Source of the DNA: Paraclostridium bifermentans
Lineage (GTDB): Bacteria; Bacillota; Clostridia; Peptostreptococcales; Peptostreptococcaceae
DNA length: 64,000 nucleotides
Assembly (NCBI RefSeq): GCF_019916025.1
Contig: NZ_CP079737.1
Location: 930,001-994,000, forward strand
Direction: 5' to 3'
Under the pieces are notes generated by a model, which worked only from the letters and a program-made list of their open reading frames with translations, did not search any database and was not told the origin of the DNA. Below are positions 55,675-64,000 of this stretch, in pieces. The position numbers and the translations under genes were made by a program. The first letter of the stretch is position 1. Every line of letters starts with the position of its first letter.

Positions 55675-57198
55675 ATGAAAGAATCATATTGGATATTAAG
55701 TTCTAAAGGTGAATGCTATGAAAAGCTAAAAGAAGATTTAGAGGTGGATACTCTTATAGTTGGAGGTGGAATAGTAGGTGTAACAACTGCTTACTTATTA
55801 TCAAAAAAGGGAATAGAAACTGCAATTGTTGATGCTAATAAAATAGGATATGGAAGTTCAGGAAGAAACACAGGAAAAGTAACCTCACAGCATGGTATTG
55901 TATATTCAAAAATAAGAAATAAGTATGGATTAGATAGTGCTAAACTATATCATGAAGGAAATGAAAGTGCTATAGATTTAATAGAAGAAATTGTAAAGAG
56001 TAATAATATTGATTGTAATTTTGAAAGATTGTCTTCTTTTATATACTCGGATAATGAAAACTACATAGAAGAGCTTGAGGAAGAATATCAAACTTGTAAA
56101 AAATTAGGAATTGATTGTAAATATCATAAGAGTTTAGATATACCATTTGATGTAAAAGGAGCAATAGAATTTTATAATCAAGCTCAGTTTAATCCTAAAA
56201 AATACTTAGATGAATTAACTAAGGAATGTTTAAAATTAGGAGTTAAAGTGTATGAAGAAACGCCTATAGTAGATCATGAAAAAGAAAATATATACAATTT
56301 GAAGACTAAAGATGGAAAAACAATAAAAGCATTAAATGTTATATTAGCTTCTCATGTTCCTTGGTATGATGGATTAAACCTTTATTTTGCTAAAGAAAAA
56401 GGTGAAAGATCATATTTATTAGCTGGAGAATATGAAAGAGATATTCCAAAAGGAATGTATTTAAGTGTTGAAGACAGTGGATTTACATTTAAACCTTATT
56501 GTGGAGATGGCCAAAATCTAATCATTTTAGGTGGAGGAGATCATAAAGTTGGACAATGTAAAAATGAAGGTGAAATATATGAAGATTTAATACATGAATT
56601 AGGAGAAAAATTTAAAGTTAAGCAATTTAAATGTAAGTGGTCAGCACAAGATTATATAAGCTTTGATAATATACCATATATAGGGTATGTAAATAAAAAA
56701 GAAGATAATTTTTATGTTGCAACAGGTTTTTGCAAATGGGGAATGACAAACGGTACATTAGCATCTATGATAATTAGAGATTTAATATGTTATAGAGAGT
56801 CAAAGTTTGAAGACATATTTAATCCATCTAGGAAAGGTAGCGTATTTACAACTGAATTTATAACTCAAAATGTTAATGTGGCTTGGGAGTATATAAGTGG
56901 AAAGTTAAAAATAGGGGATAATAATTTAATATTAGAAAAAGGCGAAAGTAAAGTAGTTAATGTAGATGGTAAAAGATGTGGTGCATACAAAGACTATGAT
57001 GGAAAGCTATATATAGTAGATATTACTTGTACACATTTAGGATGCGAACTAACTTTTAACTCCGCAGAAAAAACATGGGATTGTCCATGTCATGCATCTA
57101 GGTTTGACTATAAAGGAAATGTAATAGAGGGACCTGCTTTAAGAAATTTAAATAGATATGATGAAGAAAAAAATGATATAGACCCTAAAATACTGTAA
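55675..57198 (+). CDS. FAD-dependent oxidoreductase with C-terminal Rieske [2Fe-2S] domain
   Basis: A 507-residue fusion protein resembling Bacillus YhfW. The N-terminus has a DAO-type FAD-binding fold with LIVGGGIVGVTTAYLLSKKG and SSGRNTGKVT. The C-terminal ~100 residues are a Rieske domain: CTHLGC and CPCHASRFD supply the two Cys and two His ligands. It probably oxidises an amine or similar substrate and passes electrons through the cluster; substrate and partner are unknown. The nearest ribosome site, AAAGGAG, is 30 bases before the ATG, with a small hairpin between them. Confidence 0.88.
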   Translation: MKESYWILSSKGECYEKLKEDLEVDTLIVGGGIVGVTTAYLLSKKGIETAIVDANKIGYGSSGRNTGKVTSQHGIVYSKIRNKYGLDSAKLYHEGNESAIDLIEEIVKSNNIDCNFERLSSFIYSDNENYIEELEEEYQTCKKLGIDCKYHKSLDIPFDVKGAIEFYNQAQFNPKKYLDELTKECLKLGVKVYEETPIVDHEKENIYNLKTKDGKTIKALNVILASHVPWYDGLNLYFAKEKGERSYLLAGEYERDIPKGMYLSVEDSGFTFKPYCGDGQNLIILGGGDHKVGQCKNEGEIYEDLIHELGEKFKVKQFKCKWSAQDYISFDNIPYIGYVNKKEDNFYVATGFCKWGMTNGTLASMIIRDLICYRESKFEDIFNPSRKGSVFTTEFITQNVNVAWEYISGKLKIGDNNLILEKGESKVVNVDGKRCGAYKDYDGKLYIVDITCTHLGCELTFNSAEKTWDCPCHASRFDYKGNVIEGPALRNLNRYDEEKNDIDPKIL

Positions 57199-57200
57199 AT

Positions 57201-57256
57201 AAAAAAACCTACCATATAAATCTTTATATATAGATTTAATGGTATGTTTTTTATGT
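57201..57256 (+). terminator. Terminator after the Rieske oxidoreductase gene
   Basis: AAAACCTACCAT pairs imperfectly with ATGGTATGTTTT around an AAATCT/AGATTT inner stem, followed by TTTT. Confidence 0.7.
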
Positions 57257-57411
57257 TTAATGAAAGAATTAATTTAAAAGAAATTAAATATATTATAAAA
57301 GAAATCAATTTAGAGGGAGGAAACTTAGGTAAATAGAATCATAGTATAAATGTAGCAGTAAATTAAAAGATATTTTAATTTAAATAATTTTATAAGGTGG
57401 GGGGAATAAGT

Positions 57412-58137
57412 ATGAAACCTTTAATAGGTATATTGGCAAATTTAGCTACTATAGATAGCGGAGCGTTTACTGGAATAGAGAGAGTTCACTTGCCAAATTC
57501 GTATATACATGCAGTTGAAAAAGCTGGTGGGGTTCCAGTTGTAATTCCTGTAAATGGAGACAAAGAAAATATAAAAATACAAATTGAAGCTATGGATGGA
57601 ATTCTAATTTCAGGTGGAGATGATGTAAATCCTACATTATACAAAGAGGAACCAGTTAGAGAGTTAGGTTATATTTACCCAGATATAGATGAATTTGATA
57701 TAGAGGCTATAAATGTAGCATTAGAAAAAGATAAGCCTATACTTGGAATTTGTAGAGGGTTACAAATACTAAATGTAGCATTAGGAGGAAGCTTATATCA
57801 AGATTTAAAATATATAAGAAGTAGTCATATAAAACATAATCAACAAACAAAGCCATATTTAGGAACTCACTATATAGATATAAAAGAAGAATCTATATTA
57901 AAAGAGATTATTAATGAAAAAGTTTTAGTAAATAGCTATCATCATCAAAGTGTAAAAACATTAGGAAATAACTTAAAGGTAATAGCATATTCAAATGATG
58001 GTGTAATAGAAGCTGTTCAAAAAATAGGTAAAAAATTTGTTCTTGGGATTCAATGGCATCCAGAATTAATGGTGGACCATAGTGAGCATATGTTAAATAT
58101 ATTTAAAAGATTTATAAAAGAGTGTAAAGAAAATTAA
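57412..58137 (+). CDS. Class I glutamine amidotransferase-like peptidase C26 (PuuD-like)
   Basis: A 241-residue protein. The nucleophile Cys lies in ILGICRGLQILNVA and the catalytic His-Glu in IQWHPE. GILISGGDDVNP is the PuuD / gamma-glutamyl-hydrolase pattern. It should hydrolyse gamma-glutamyl amides such as gamma-glutamyl-GABA. The ATG at 57412 is used; the in-frame GTG at 57397 lies within the GGTGGGGGG ribosome site. It is a single gene with a strong terminator. No other putrescine catabolism gene is near. Confidence 0.86.
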   Translation: MKPLIGILANLATIDSGAFTGIERVHLPNSYIHAVEKAGGVPVVIPVNGDKENIKIQIEAMDGILISGGDDVNPTLYKEEPVRELGYIYPDIDEFDIEAINVALEKDKPILGICRGLQILNVALGGSLYQDLKYIRSSHIKHNQQTKPYLGTHYIDIKEESILKEIINEKVLVNSYHHQSVKTLGNNLKVIAYSNDGVIEAVQKIGKKFVLGIQWHPELMVDHSEHMLNIFKRFIKECKEN

Positions 58138-58144
58138 AGTTAAA

Positions 58145-58200
58145 ACAAAAAGGAAAAACCGATAGAAATAAATCATTATCTATCGGTTTTTCCTTTTGTG
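58145..58200. terminator. Terminator after the C26 peptidase gene
   Basis: CAAAAAGGAAAAACCGATA pairs with TATCGGTTTTTCCTTTTTG-like arm (58181-58198). Confidence 0.9.
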
Positions 58201-58383
58201 ATGTATTCAAATTAAGTGAATTATATCATAATTGCTAAGCGTTTGCAATATAAATTAAGATACTAATTAGTTCACTAAAGAAATATTAATATCATAGTAT
58301 AAATTATAGATGATAGTAACATGGATATTAGTGCTTAAATTTTCTAAATTATTGCGATTAATGCTATGTTTATCTACAATATA
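58201..58383. other. Intergenic stretch upstream of the DAP operon
   Basis: About 180 bases without a gene. AGTGAA (near 58214) pairs with TTCACT (near 58271), enclosing an ATTGC/GCAAT hairpin; it could be a folded RNA or chance. I see no lysine riboswitch motifs. Confidence 0.4.
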
Positions 58384-58412
58384 TTGATATTTAAAATAAT
58401 ATATACTAGAAT
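58384..58412 (+). promoter_or_regulatory. Promoter of the diaminopimelate operon
   Basis: TTGATA (58384-58389) and TAGAAT (58407-58412) are 17 bases apart, predicting a leader of about 50 bases. Confidence 0.55.
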
Positions 58413-58466
58413 TACGTATATATTATTTAGATGATGAAATTTTTAAGTAGAAAGAGGCGTATGGAT

Positions 58467-59465
58467 ATGAAAAAAGTAAACGTTGCTATAGTTGGAGCGA
58501 CAGGTATGGTAGGAAGAACATTCTTAAAAGTATTAGAAGAAAGAAACTTTCCAATAGATAACTTATACCTATTTTCTTCAGCTAGATCAGCAGGATCTAA
58601 AGTAGAATTTGCAGGAAAAGAATATACAGTAGAAGAACTAAATGAAAATTCATTTGATAGAGATATACAAATAGCACTTTTCTCAGCAGGAGGAAGTATA
58701 AGTGAAAAATATGCACCGATAGCAGCATCAAAAGGTGTAATAGTTGTAGATAACTCAAGTGCATGGAGAATGGATGAAAATGTTCCTTTAGTAGTACCTG
58801 AGGTTAACCCAGAAGCTGTTAAAGAACATAAAGGAATAATTGCAAATCCAAATTGTTCTACTATCCAAGCAATGGTTCCATTAAAACCTCTTCATGATAA
58901 ATATAAAATAAAAAGAATAGTATACTCAACATATCAAGCTGTTTCAGGATCAGGCGTAAAGGGTACTAAAGATTTAGAAGATGGAATAAATGGTGTTGAA
59001 AACCAATTTTATCCACATCCTATAGCTTATAACTGTTTACCTCATATAGATGTATTTATGGAAAATGGATACACAAAAGAAGAAATGAAAATGATTAATG
59101 AAACTATGAAGATTTTAAATGACTATAATTTAAAAATTACTGCAACTACAGTAAGAGTTCCAGTAGTAAACGGACATAGTGAGTCAGTTAACGTTGAGTT
59201 TGAAAATGATTTTGAAATAGATGAATTAAAGAATGTATTAGCTAATTTTGAAGGATTAGAGTTAGTTGATGATATAGCTAACAACGTATATCCAACTGCA
59301 TTTGAATTAAGTGGAAGAGATGAAGTATTTGTAGGAAGAATAAGAAGAGACTTCAGTGTAGACAGTGGAATAAATATGTGGGTAGTAGCTGACAATATAA
59401 GAAAAGGTGCGGCAACTAATACTGTTCAAATAGCTGAACTTCTTTTAAAATATGATTTAGTATAA
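58467..59465 (+). CDS. asd: Aspartate-semialdehyde dehydrogenase
   Basis: A 333-residue enzyme that reduces aspartyl phosphate to aspartate semialdehyde with NADPH. VAIVGATGMVGRTFL is the dinucleotide loop, the nucleophile Cys is in NPNCSTIQ, and GRIRRD is the substrate motif. I chose the ATG at 58467, 9 bases after AAAGAGG; 58461 is 3 bases away, and the longer frame from 58431 has no site. It opens the operon that makes diaminopimelate and lysine. Confidence 0.94.
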   Translation: MKKVNVAIVGATGMVGRTFLKVLEERNFPIDNLYLFSSARSAGSKVEFAGKEYTVEELNENSFDRDIQIALFSAGGSISEKYAPIAASKGVIVVDNSSAWRMDENVPLVVPEVNPEAVKEHKGIIANPNCSTIQAMVPLKPLHDKYKIKRIVYSTYQAVSGSGVKGTKDLEDGINGVENQFYPHPIAYNCLPHIDVFMENGYTKEEMKMINETMKILNDYNLKITATTVRVPVVNGHSESVNVEFENDFEIDELKNVLANFEGLELVDDIANNVYPTAFELSGRDEVFVGRIRRDFSVDSGINMWVVADNIRKGAATNTVQIAELLLKYDLV

Positions 59466-59483
59466 AATTGGGAGGTATAAATT

Positions 59484-60362
59484 ATGTTATTTAAGGGATC
59501 TGGAGTTGCTTTAGTTACTCCTTTTAATGAAACTGGTGTAGATTTCAATAAACTTGGAGAATTAATAGAATACCATATAGAAAATAAAACGGATGCATTA
59601 ATAGTTTGTGGGACTACTGGAGAATCTACAACTATGTCAGATGAAGAGCAATTTGCAGTTATAGATTTTACTGTTAAAAAAGTAAATAAAAGAATACCTG
59701 TTATAGCTGGAACAGGTTCTAATAATACTATGCATTCAGTTTACTTAAGCAAAGAAGCTGAAAAATTAGGAGTAGATGGATTATTAGTAATAACTCCTTA
59801 TTATAATAAAACAAATCAAAGAGGATTAAAACTTCATTTTGAAACAATAGCAGCTAGCACTAAGTTACCAATAATATTATATAACGTTCCAGGAAGAACT
59901 GGGGTTAACATAAAACCTAGTGTCATAGCAGAACTTGCTGAAATTAAAAATATAGTAGCTGTTAAAGAAGCTAGTGGTGATTTAGCTCAAGTAGCAGAAA
60001 TAGCTAGATTAGTTCCAGAAGGATTTGCAATATACTCAGGAAATGATGATTCAATATTACCTCTATTATCTCTTGGTGGAGTAGGAGTTATATCAGTAGT
60101 TGCTAATATATGTCCTAAAGAAACTCATGATTTAGTAGAAAAATTCTTAAATGGTGATGTTGAAGGTTCAAGAAAATTACAATTGGGTATGAAATCATTA
60201 ATAGATAAACTATTTATCGAAGTAAATCCAATACCTGTAAAAACTGCTATGAATTTATTAGGTTTTGAGGTTGGAGATTTAAGACTTCCTTTAGCTCCAA
60301 TGGAAGAAAGTAATTTAAAAACATTAAGAGACGAACTTGTAAACTATGGGTTTGAGTTATAG
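59484..60362 (+). CDS. dapA: 4-Hydroxy-tetrahydrodipicolinate synthase
   Basis: A 292-residue TIM-barrel lyase. GTTGESTTM binds pyruvate, the Tyr in YNVPGRTGV is catalytic, and the Schiff-base lysine is in VAVKEASGD. It condenses pyruvate with aspartate semialdehyde. It is 18 bases after asd and is followed by dapB. Confidence 0.95.
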   Translation: MLFKGSGVALVTPFNETGVDFNKLGELIEYHIENKTDALIVCGTTGESTTMSDEEQFAVIDFTVKKVNKRIPVIAGTGSNNTMHSVYLSKEAEKLGVDGLLVITPYYNKTNQRGLKLHFETIAASTKLPIILYNVPGRTGVNIKPSVIAELAEIKNIVAVKEASGDLAQVAEIARLVPEGFAIYSGNDDSILPLLSLGGVGVISVVANICPKETHDLVEKFLNGDVEGSRKLQLGMKSLIDKLFIEVNPIPVKTAMNLLGFEVGDLRLPLAPMEESNLKTLRDELVNYGFEL

Positions 60363-60372
60363 GAGGAAAGAC

Positions 60373-61119
60373 ATGATAAAAGTTATAGTAAATGGCGCTC
60401 TTGGTAAGATGGGAAAAGTGCTTACTAGATGCGTTAATGAAGATAAAGATTTAGAGTTAGTTTGTGGATGCTCAATGCCAACAGGTGAGACAACTGATTA
60501 TAAACTATACACTAAAATGAGTGAAATACAAGAAAGTGCTGATGTTATAATAGATTTTTCACATTTCTCTGCACTTGATGATGTTTTAGATTATGCACTT
60601 AAAACAAAAACACCTTTAGTAATTGCTACAACAGGATTTACTAAAGAACAATTAGAAAAAATAAAAGAAGCTTCAAAGATAATACCAATATTCCATTCTT
60701 CTAATATGTCTTTAGGAGTAAATGTAATGTTAAAGCTTGTAAAAGAAGCTGCAAAAGCATTACAAGGATTTGATATAGAAATAATAGAAAAGCATCATAA
60801 TAAGAAAGTAGATGCTCCAAGTGGAACTGCTATAATGGTAGCAAATGCTATGAAAGAAGTTTTACCTGATTCTATATATAACTATGGAAGACATGGTAGA
60901 GATGCCAAAAGAAATGAAAATGAAATTGGTATACATGCTATAAGAGGTGGAACAATAGTTGGAGAACACGAAGCTATATTTGCAGGATTAGATGAAGAGG
61001 TTATGATATCTCATAGAGCTCAATCTAAAGATATATTTGCAAATGGAGCAATAACAGCAGCTAAATATTTAGCAAATAAAGAAGCTGGATATTATAATAT
61101 GGATGACATGTTAAAGTAA
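60373..61119 (+). CDS. dapB: 4-Hydroxy-tetrahydrodipicolinate reductase
   Basis: A 248-residue enzyme. [11 protein letters not shown] is the nucleotide loop (Gly-x-x-Gly-x-x-Gly), and [15 protein letters not shown] contains the catalytic His and Lys. It makes tetrahydrodipicolinate with NAD(P)H. The ATG at 60373 follows AGGAGG; the longer frame from 60346 overlaps dapA without a ribosome site. Confidence 0.95.
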   Translation: MIKVIVNGALGKMGKVLTRCVNEDKDLELVCGCSMPTGETTDYKLYTKMSEIQESADVIIDFSHFSALDDVLDYALKTKTPLVIATTGFTKEQLEKIKEASKIIPIFHSSNMSLGVNVMLKLVKEAAKALQGFDIEIIEKHHNKKVDAPSGTAIMVANAMKEVLPDSIYNYGRHGRDAKRNENEIGIHAIRGGTIVGEHEAIFAGLDEEVMISHRAQSKDIFANGAITAAKYLANKEAGYYNMDDMLK

Positions 61120-61133
61120 TTAGGAGGGTACAG

Positions 61134-61847
61134 ATGATAAACTTAAATGACGCATATGAAATAGCAAGGTATATAAAAACAGTAGAAAAAAAGACACCAG
61201 TGAAGGTTTATGTTAATGGAGAATTAGATGCTAAGTCAACTGAAGACTACAAAGTATTCGGAAGCAACGGATCATACACTATAATAGGAAACTATGATTC
61301 TATAAAATCAGTTTTAGATGCTCAAAAGGATAAATTAGTTGACATACACATGGAATATGACAGAAGAAACTCTGCTATACCAATGTATAACTACTTACAT
61401 GAACATGCAAGAATAGAGCCAGGTGCTCATATAAGAGACATGGTTACTATAGGTAAAAATGCAGTAGTAATGATGGGTGCAGTTATAAACATAGGAGCTG
61501 TAGTTGGAGAAGGTTCTATGGTAGATATGAATGCAGTAATAGGAGCTAGAGGTACACTTGGTAAAAACGTACACCTTGGAGCTGGAGCAGTAGTAGCAGG
61601 TGTTTTAGAACCACCTTCAGCAGATCCTGTTATAATAGAAGATGATGCAATGATCGGTGCAAACGCAGTTATACTTGAAGGAGTAAGAATAGGAGAAGGT
61701 GCAGTAGTAGCTGCTGGATCTGTAGTTACACAAAATGTTCCTGCCGGAGCGGTAGTAGCTGGTTCTCCTGCTAAAGTAATAAAAATGAAAGATGAGAAAA
61801 CTGCTGATAAAACAAAATTAATGGATGATTTAAGAAATCTAGATTAA
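61134..61847 (+). CDS. dapH: Tetrahydrodipicolinate N-acetyltransferase
   Basis: A 237-residue enzyme with an N-terminal DapH domain and a left-handed beta-helix of hexapeptide repeats ([20 protein letters not shown]). [12 protein letters not shown] is typical of the acetyl branch of the pathway. It acetylates tetrahydrodipicolinate, so this organism appears to use the N-acetyl route to diaminopimelate; the later enzymes are not in the window. It ends the operon. Confidence 0.93.
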   Translation: MINLNDAYEIARYIKTVEKKTPVKVYVNGELDAKSTEDYKVFGSNGSYTIIGNYDSIKSVLDAQKDKLVDIHMEYDRRNSAIPMYNYLHEHARIEPGAHIRDMVTIGKNAVVMMGAVINIGAVVGEGSMVDMNAVIGARGTLGKNVHLGAGAVVAGVLEPPSADPVIIEDDAMIGANAVILEGVRIGEGAVVAAGSVVTQNVPAGAVVAGSPAKVIKMKDEKTADKTKLMDDLRNLD

Positions 61848-61854
61848 TAAAAAG

Positions 61855-61890
61855 ATAAAAAAGCTGATATTAATATCAGCTTTTTTTTAT
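61855..61890 (+). terminator. Terminator of the DAP operon
   Basis: AAAAAGCTGATA pairs with TATCAGCTTTTT, followed by T residues. Confidence 0.92.
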
Positions 61891-62061
61891 TTATAAAAAT
61901 TATATGATAGTAGAAATTTTAAATATGTGAAAAAATTTGAAAAATATAGTTTAATTAGTTTTTTATAGGTTAATATATTTTTATATTTAAATGTTAAAAA
62001 TAGTATATAACTATGGTACTAATAAATGTTTAAAAATTATGCGGAAAGGATGGTTTAGTCT

Positions 62062-64000
62062 ATGAGTATAGAGTTTAATCAAGAGGGATTATCGACTAAA
62101 GAAGTCATAGATAGAATTGAACGTGGGGAAAGAAATGTTCCAATAAAGCCATTAACTAGAAGTTATAATAAAATATTTAAAGATAATATATGTACATTAT
62201 TTAATCTTATAAATATTATAATTGCTACTTTAATCATATATACTGGAAGTTATAAAAATCTATTGTTCTTAGGCGTTTTAATCTCGAATGTATCTATTGG
62301 TATATTCCAAGAAGTAAGAGCTAAAAAAAGCATAGATAAGCTATCTTTATTAAATCAATCAAAAATAACAGTTATAAGGGATAATCAAAAGAGTAAAATT
62401 AATCAACATGATTTAGTAAAAGATGATTTGATGGTAATAAATAGAGGTTCTCAAATTTGTGCAGATGGAGTAGTTGTTAAGACTGATGGGATAGAGGTAG
62501 ATGAATCTCAACTAACTGGAGAATCTGATCCAATTTTAAAGACAGTAGATTCTAAAGTTATGTCAGGAAGCTATGTTATAAGTGGGATGGCATATGTAAA
62601 AGTTGTAAATGTTGGAGAAGAAAGCTATTCGTCTAAAATTGCAATGGAAGCAAAGAAAGAAAAAGATATAAATAGTCAATTAATAAAAACTCTTAAACAA
62701 ATTATAAAAGGACTTGCTTTTTTTATAGTGCCAATTGGAATAGCACTATTTTTATCAAAGTCAACTTCGGGTATAAATACAAATGAGGTTATATTAGGTG
62801 TTTCAGCAGCTATGATTGGAATGATACCAGAAGGTTTAATATTAATAACTTCTATTGCATTAGCAGTTGAGGTTATTAATCTAAGCAAGAAAAAAGTTCT
62901 TGTAAAAACTATGGGGTCTATTGAAAACTTAGCTCGTGTAGATTTATTATGTTTAGACAAAACAGGTACTATAACTGATGGAAATATAAAGTTAGTAGAC
63001 ATAATCACATGTGAAGATTTTGAAATAGACAAGTTGAAAGAAGGAATTTCAACTTTAGTAGAAAATTTAGAAGAAAACGCAACAAGTAAAGCCTTAAAGG
63101 TAGAACTTCCAAGTCCGAAATCTTGGAAAACTATTAATAGGGTGCAATTTTCATCAGCTAGAAAGTGGAGTGGAGTTACTTTTGAAAATGAAGGTAGTTA
63201 TATAATGGGAGCTCCTGAATTTGTTTTTGAAAAAATATCACCAAGTATTCAAAGCATAATAGATGAAGCTACTAATAAAGGGGAGAGAGTTTTAGTTTTT
63301 GCACATTCAAATGACCCTATAGTTGATAATGAGTTTCCAAAAGGTAGAAAATTAATAGGTATTTCTATTATGGAAGATACAATAAGACCAGAGGCTGCAA
63401 ATACATTGAATTATTTTAAAAAACAAGGAGTAGCAATCAAAATTATATCAGGAGATAATCCAAAAACTGTTTCACAAATTGCAAAACGAGCTGGTGTTGA
63501 TAATTCTGATAAATACATAGATATGAGTAGTATTTCAGATAATGATGACTTAAAAAACTATACAAGTAAATATGAGATTTTTGGGAGAGTTAGCCCCGAA
63601 CAGAAAAAGGAGCTTGTAAAAATATTTAAAGATGAAGGACATACTGTTGGAATGACAGGTGATGGAGTGAATGATATTTTAGCTCTTAAAGAGTCTGATT
63701 GTAGTATAGTGATGGCAGAAGGTAGTGATGCAGCAAAGGGAGTTTCTGATTTTGTACTTTTAGATTCTAATTTTGATTCCATGATAGGGGTTGTCATGGG
63801 AGGGCGAAGAGTAGTAAATAATATACAGCAAGTAGCATCTCAGTATTTAATGAAAACCGTATATTCAATTATATTAGCTATAATTTTTATATTTATGAAG
63901 GGATCTTACCCATTTCATCCTATACAGTTGATGCCAATAACTTCACTTGGAGTTGGAATTCCATCGTTTTTTTTAGCATTTAGACCAAACTATTCACAAA
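62062..64000 (+). CDS. Cation-transporting P-type ATPase (CtpE-like, 3' end outside window)
   Basis: The frame is open from the ATG at 62062 to the window end (646 residues), so the C-terminal helices are cut. Key motifs: TGES in the actuator domain (QLTGESDP), PEGL in helix 4 (MIPEGLILI), the phosphorylated Asp in CLDKTGTITD, and GDGVND in the hinge. PEGL and the overall length fit P2-type or CtpE-like calcium pumps, so calcium is a candidate, but manganese or others remain possible. It has no operon partner in the window. Confidence 0.9.
   Translation, partial: MSIEFNQEGLSTKEVIDRIERGERNVPIKPLTRSYNKIFKDNICTLFNLINIIIATLIIYTGSYKNLLFLGVLISNVSIGIFQEVRAKKSIDKLSLLNQSKITVIRDNQKSKINQHDLVKDDLMVINRGSQICADGVVVKTDGIEVDESQLTGESDPILKTVDSKVMSGSYVISGMAYVKVVNVGEESYSSKIAMEAKKEKDINSQLIKTLKQIIKGLAFFIVPIGIALFLSKSTSGINTNEVILGVSAAMIGMIPEGLILITSIALAVEVINLSKKKVLVKTMGSIENLARVDLLCLDKTGTITDGNIKLVDIITCEDFEIDKLKEGISTLVENLEENATSKALKVELPSPKSWKTINRVQFSSARKWSGVTFENEGSYIMGAPEFVFEKISPSIQSIIDEATNKGERVLVFAHSNDPIVDNEFPKGRKLIGISIMEDTIRPEAANTLNYFKKQGVAIKIISGDNPKTVSQIAKRAGVDNSDKYIDMSSISDNDDLKNYTSKYEIFGRVSPEQKKELVKIFKDEGHTVGMTGDGVNDILALKESDCSIVMAEGSDAAKGVSDFVLLDSNFDSMIGVVMGGRRVVNNIQQVASQYLMKTVYSIILAIIFIFMKGSYPFHPIQLMPITSLGVGIPSFFLAFRPNYSQ

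Noticed and set aside
58201-58466. Lysine riboswitch before asd
   Set aside because: The conserved L-box core is absent and the likely promoter is at 58384-58412, leaving too short a leader.
1-64000. CRISPR array, tRNA, rRNA, insertion sequence or prophage
   Set aside because: No regularly spaced repeats, cloverleaf or rRNA cores, transposase or phage genes were found by reading.

Overview
The window is low-GC, AT-rich DNA with dense gene packing, Shine-Dalgarno sites close to GGAGG, several TTG and GTG starts, and intrinsic terminators after most transcription units. A spoVB-type gene, arginine decarboxylase/agmatinase polyamine genes, tryptophanase, many ABC importers and the absence of respiratory genes point to an anaerobic, spore-forming Clostridia member. 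I infer Peptostreptococcaceae (a Paraclostridium/Paeniclostridium-like indole-positive organism); this is an inference, not read from a marker gene. I saw no rRNA, tRNA, insertion sequence, phage region or CRISPR array.

Layout. 1-2.3 kb: the end of a ClC chloride channel gene and spoVB. 2.4-7.6 kb: a five-gene Opp/Nik-type ABC importer operon with a terminator-like hairpin in its leader. 7.6-11 kb: tryptophanase (identified by active-site residues), an aldehyde dehydrogenase and a small protein. 11-14 kb: a divergent ornithine-carbamoyltransferase-like protein and a Na/Pi cotransporter preceded by a cluster of PhoP-type repeats. 14.3-18.3 kb: deoD, then a cobalamin riboswitch and a BtuFCD-type importer. 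18.7-23.9 kb: a polyamine operon (speA, speD, speE, speB, metK) covering arginine to spermidine with its SAM supply.

24.6-31.9 kb is the most interesting region. Behind a Fur-box-like site, and divergent from an AraC-family regulator, lies one apparent operon: a NifH-like reductase; a heme-type ABC importer whose lipoprotein keeps the Met and His that bind heme in IsdE; NifD-like and NifK-like subunits; and a HutZ/HugZ-like heme-utilisation protein. The NifD-like subunit has three cysteines spaced almost as in BchN of dark-operative protochlorophyllide reductase (DPOR), while the NifK-like subunit has Ser/Thr at its three P-cluster positions. The nitrogenase relatives known to act on tetrapyrroles reduce them, so I propose an iron-regulated anaerobic system that imports heme and reductively processes it to release iron.

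32-38 kb: a chemoreceptor, a PadR/membrane-protein pair and two tandem UshA-like phosphoesterase lipoproteins. 38.3-42.4 kb: an ascorbate-type PTS with its PRD regulator. 42.5-44.3 kb: a FetAB-type iron exporter and a PadR regulator. 44.4-53.3 kb: a hypothetical gene, an acetyltransferase, a two-component system, a glucosaminidase, a glycosidase-like lipoprotein, an aromatic-acid-exporter-like protein and an LCP cell-wall ligase. 53.7-58.1 kb: an AbgT-type transporter, a Rieske-containing oxidoreductase and a C26 peptidase. 58.4-61.9 kb: the diaminopimelate operon asd-dapA-dapB-dapH. 62.1 kb to the end: a P-type cation ATPase cut by the window.

Five intergenic palindromes (near 9.1, 23.9, 33.9, 47.8 and 55.5 kb) share an outer stem and a conserved inner core, and form what looks like a dispersed structured repeat family.
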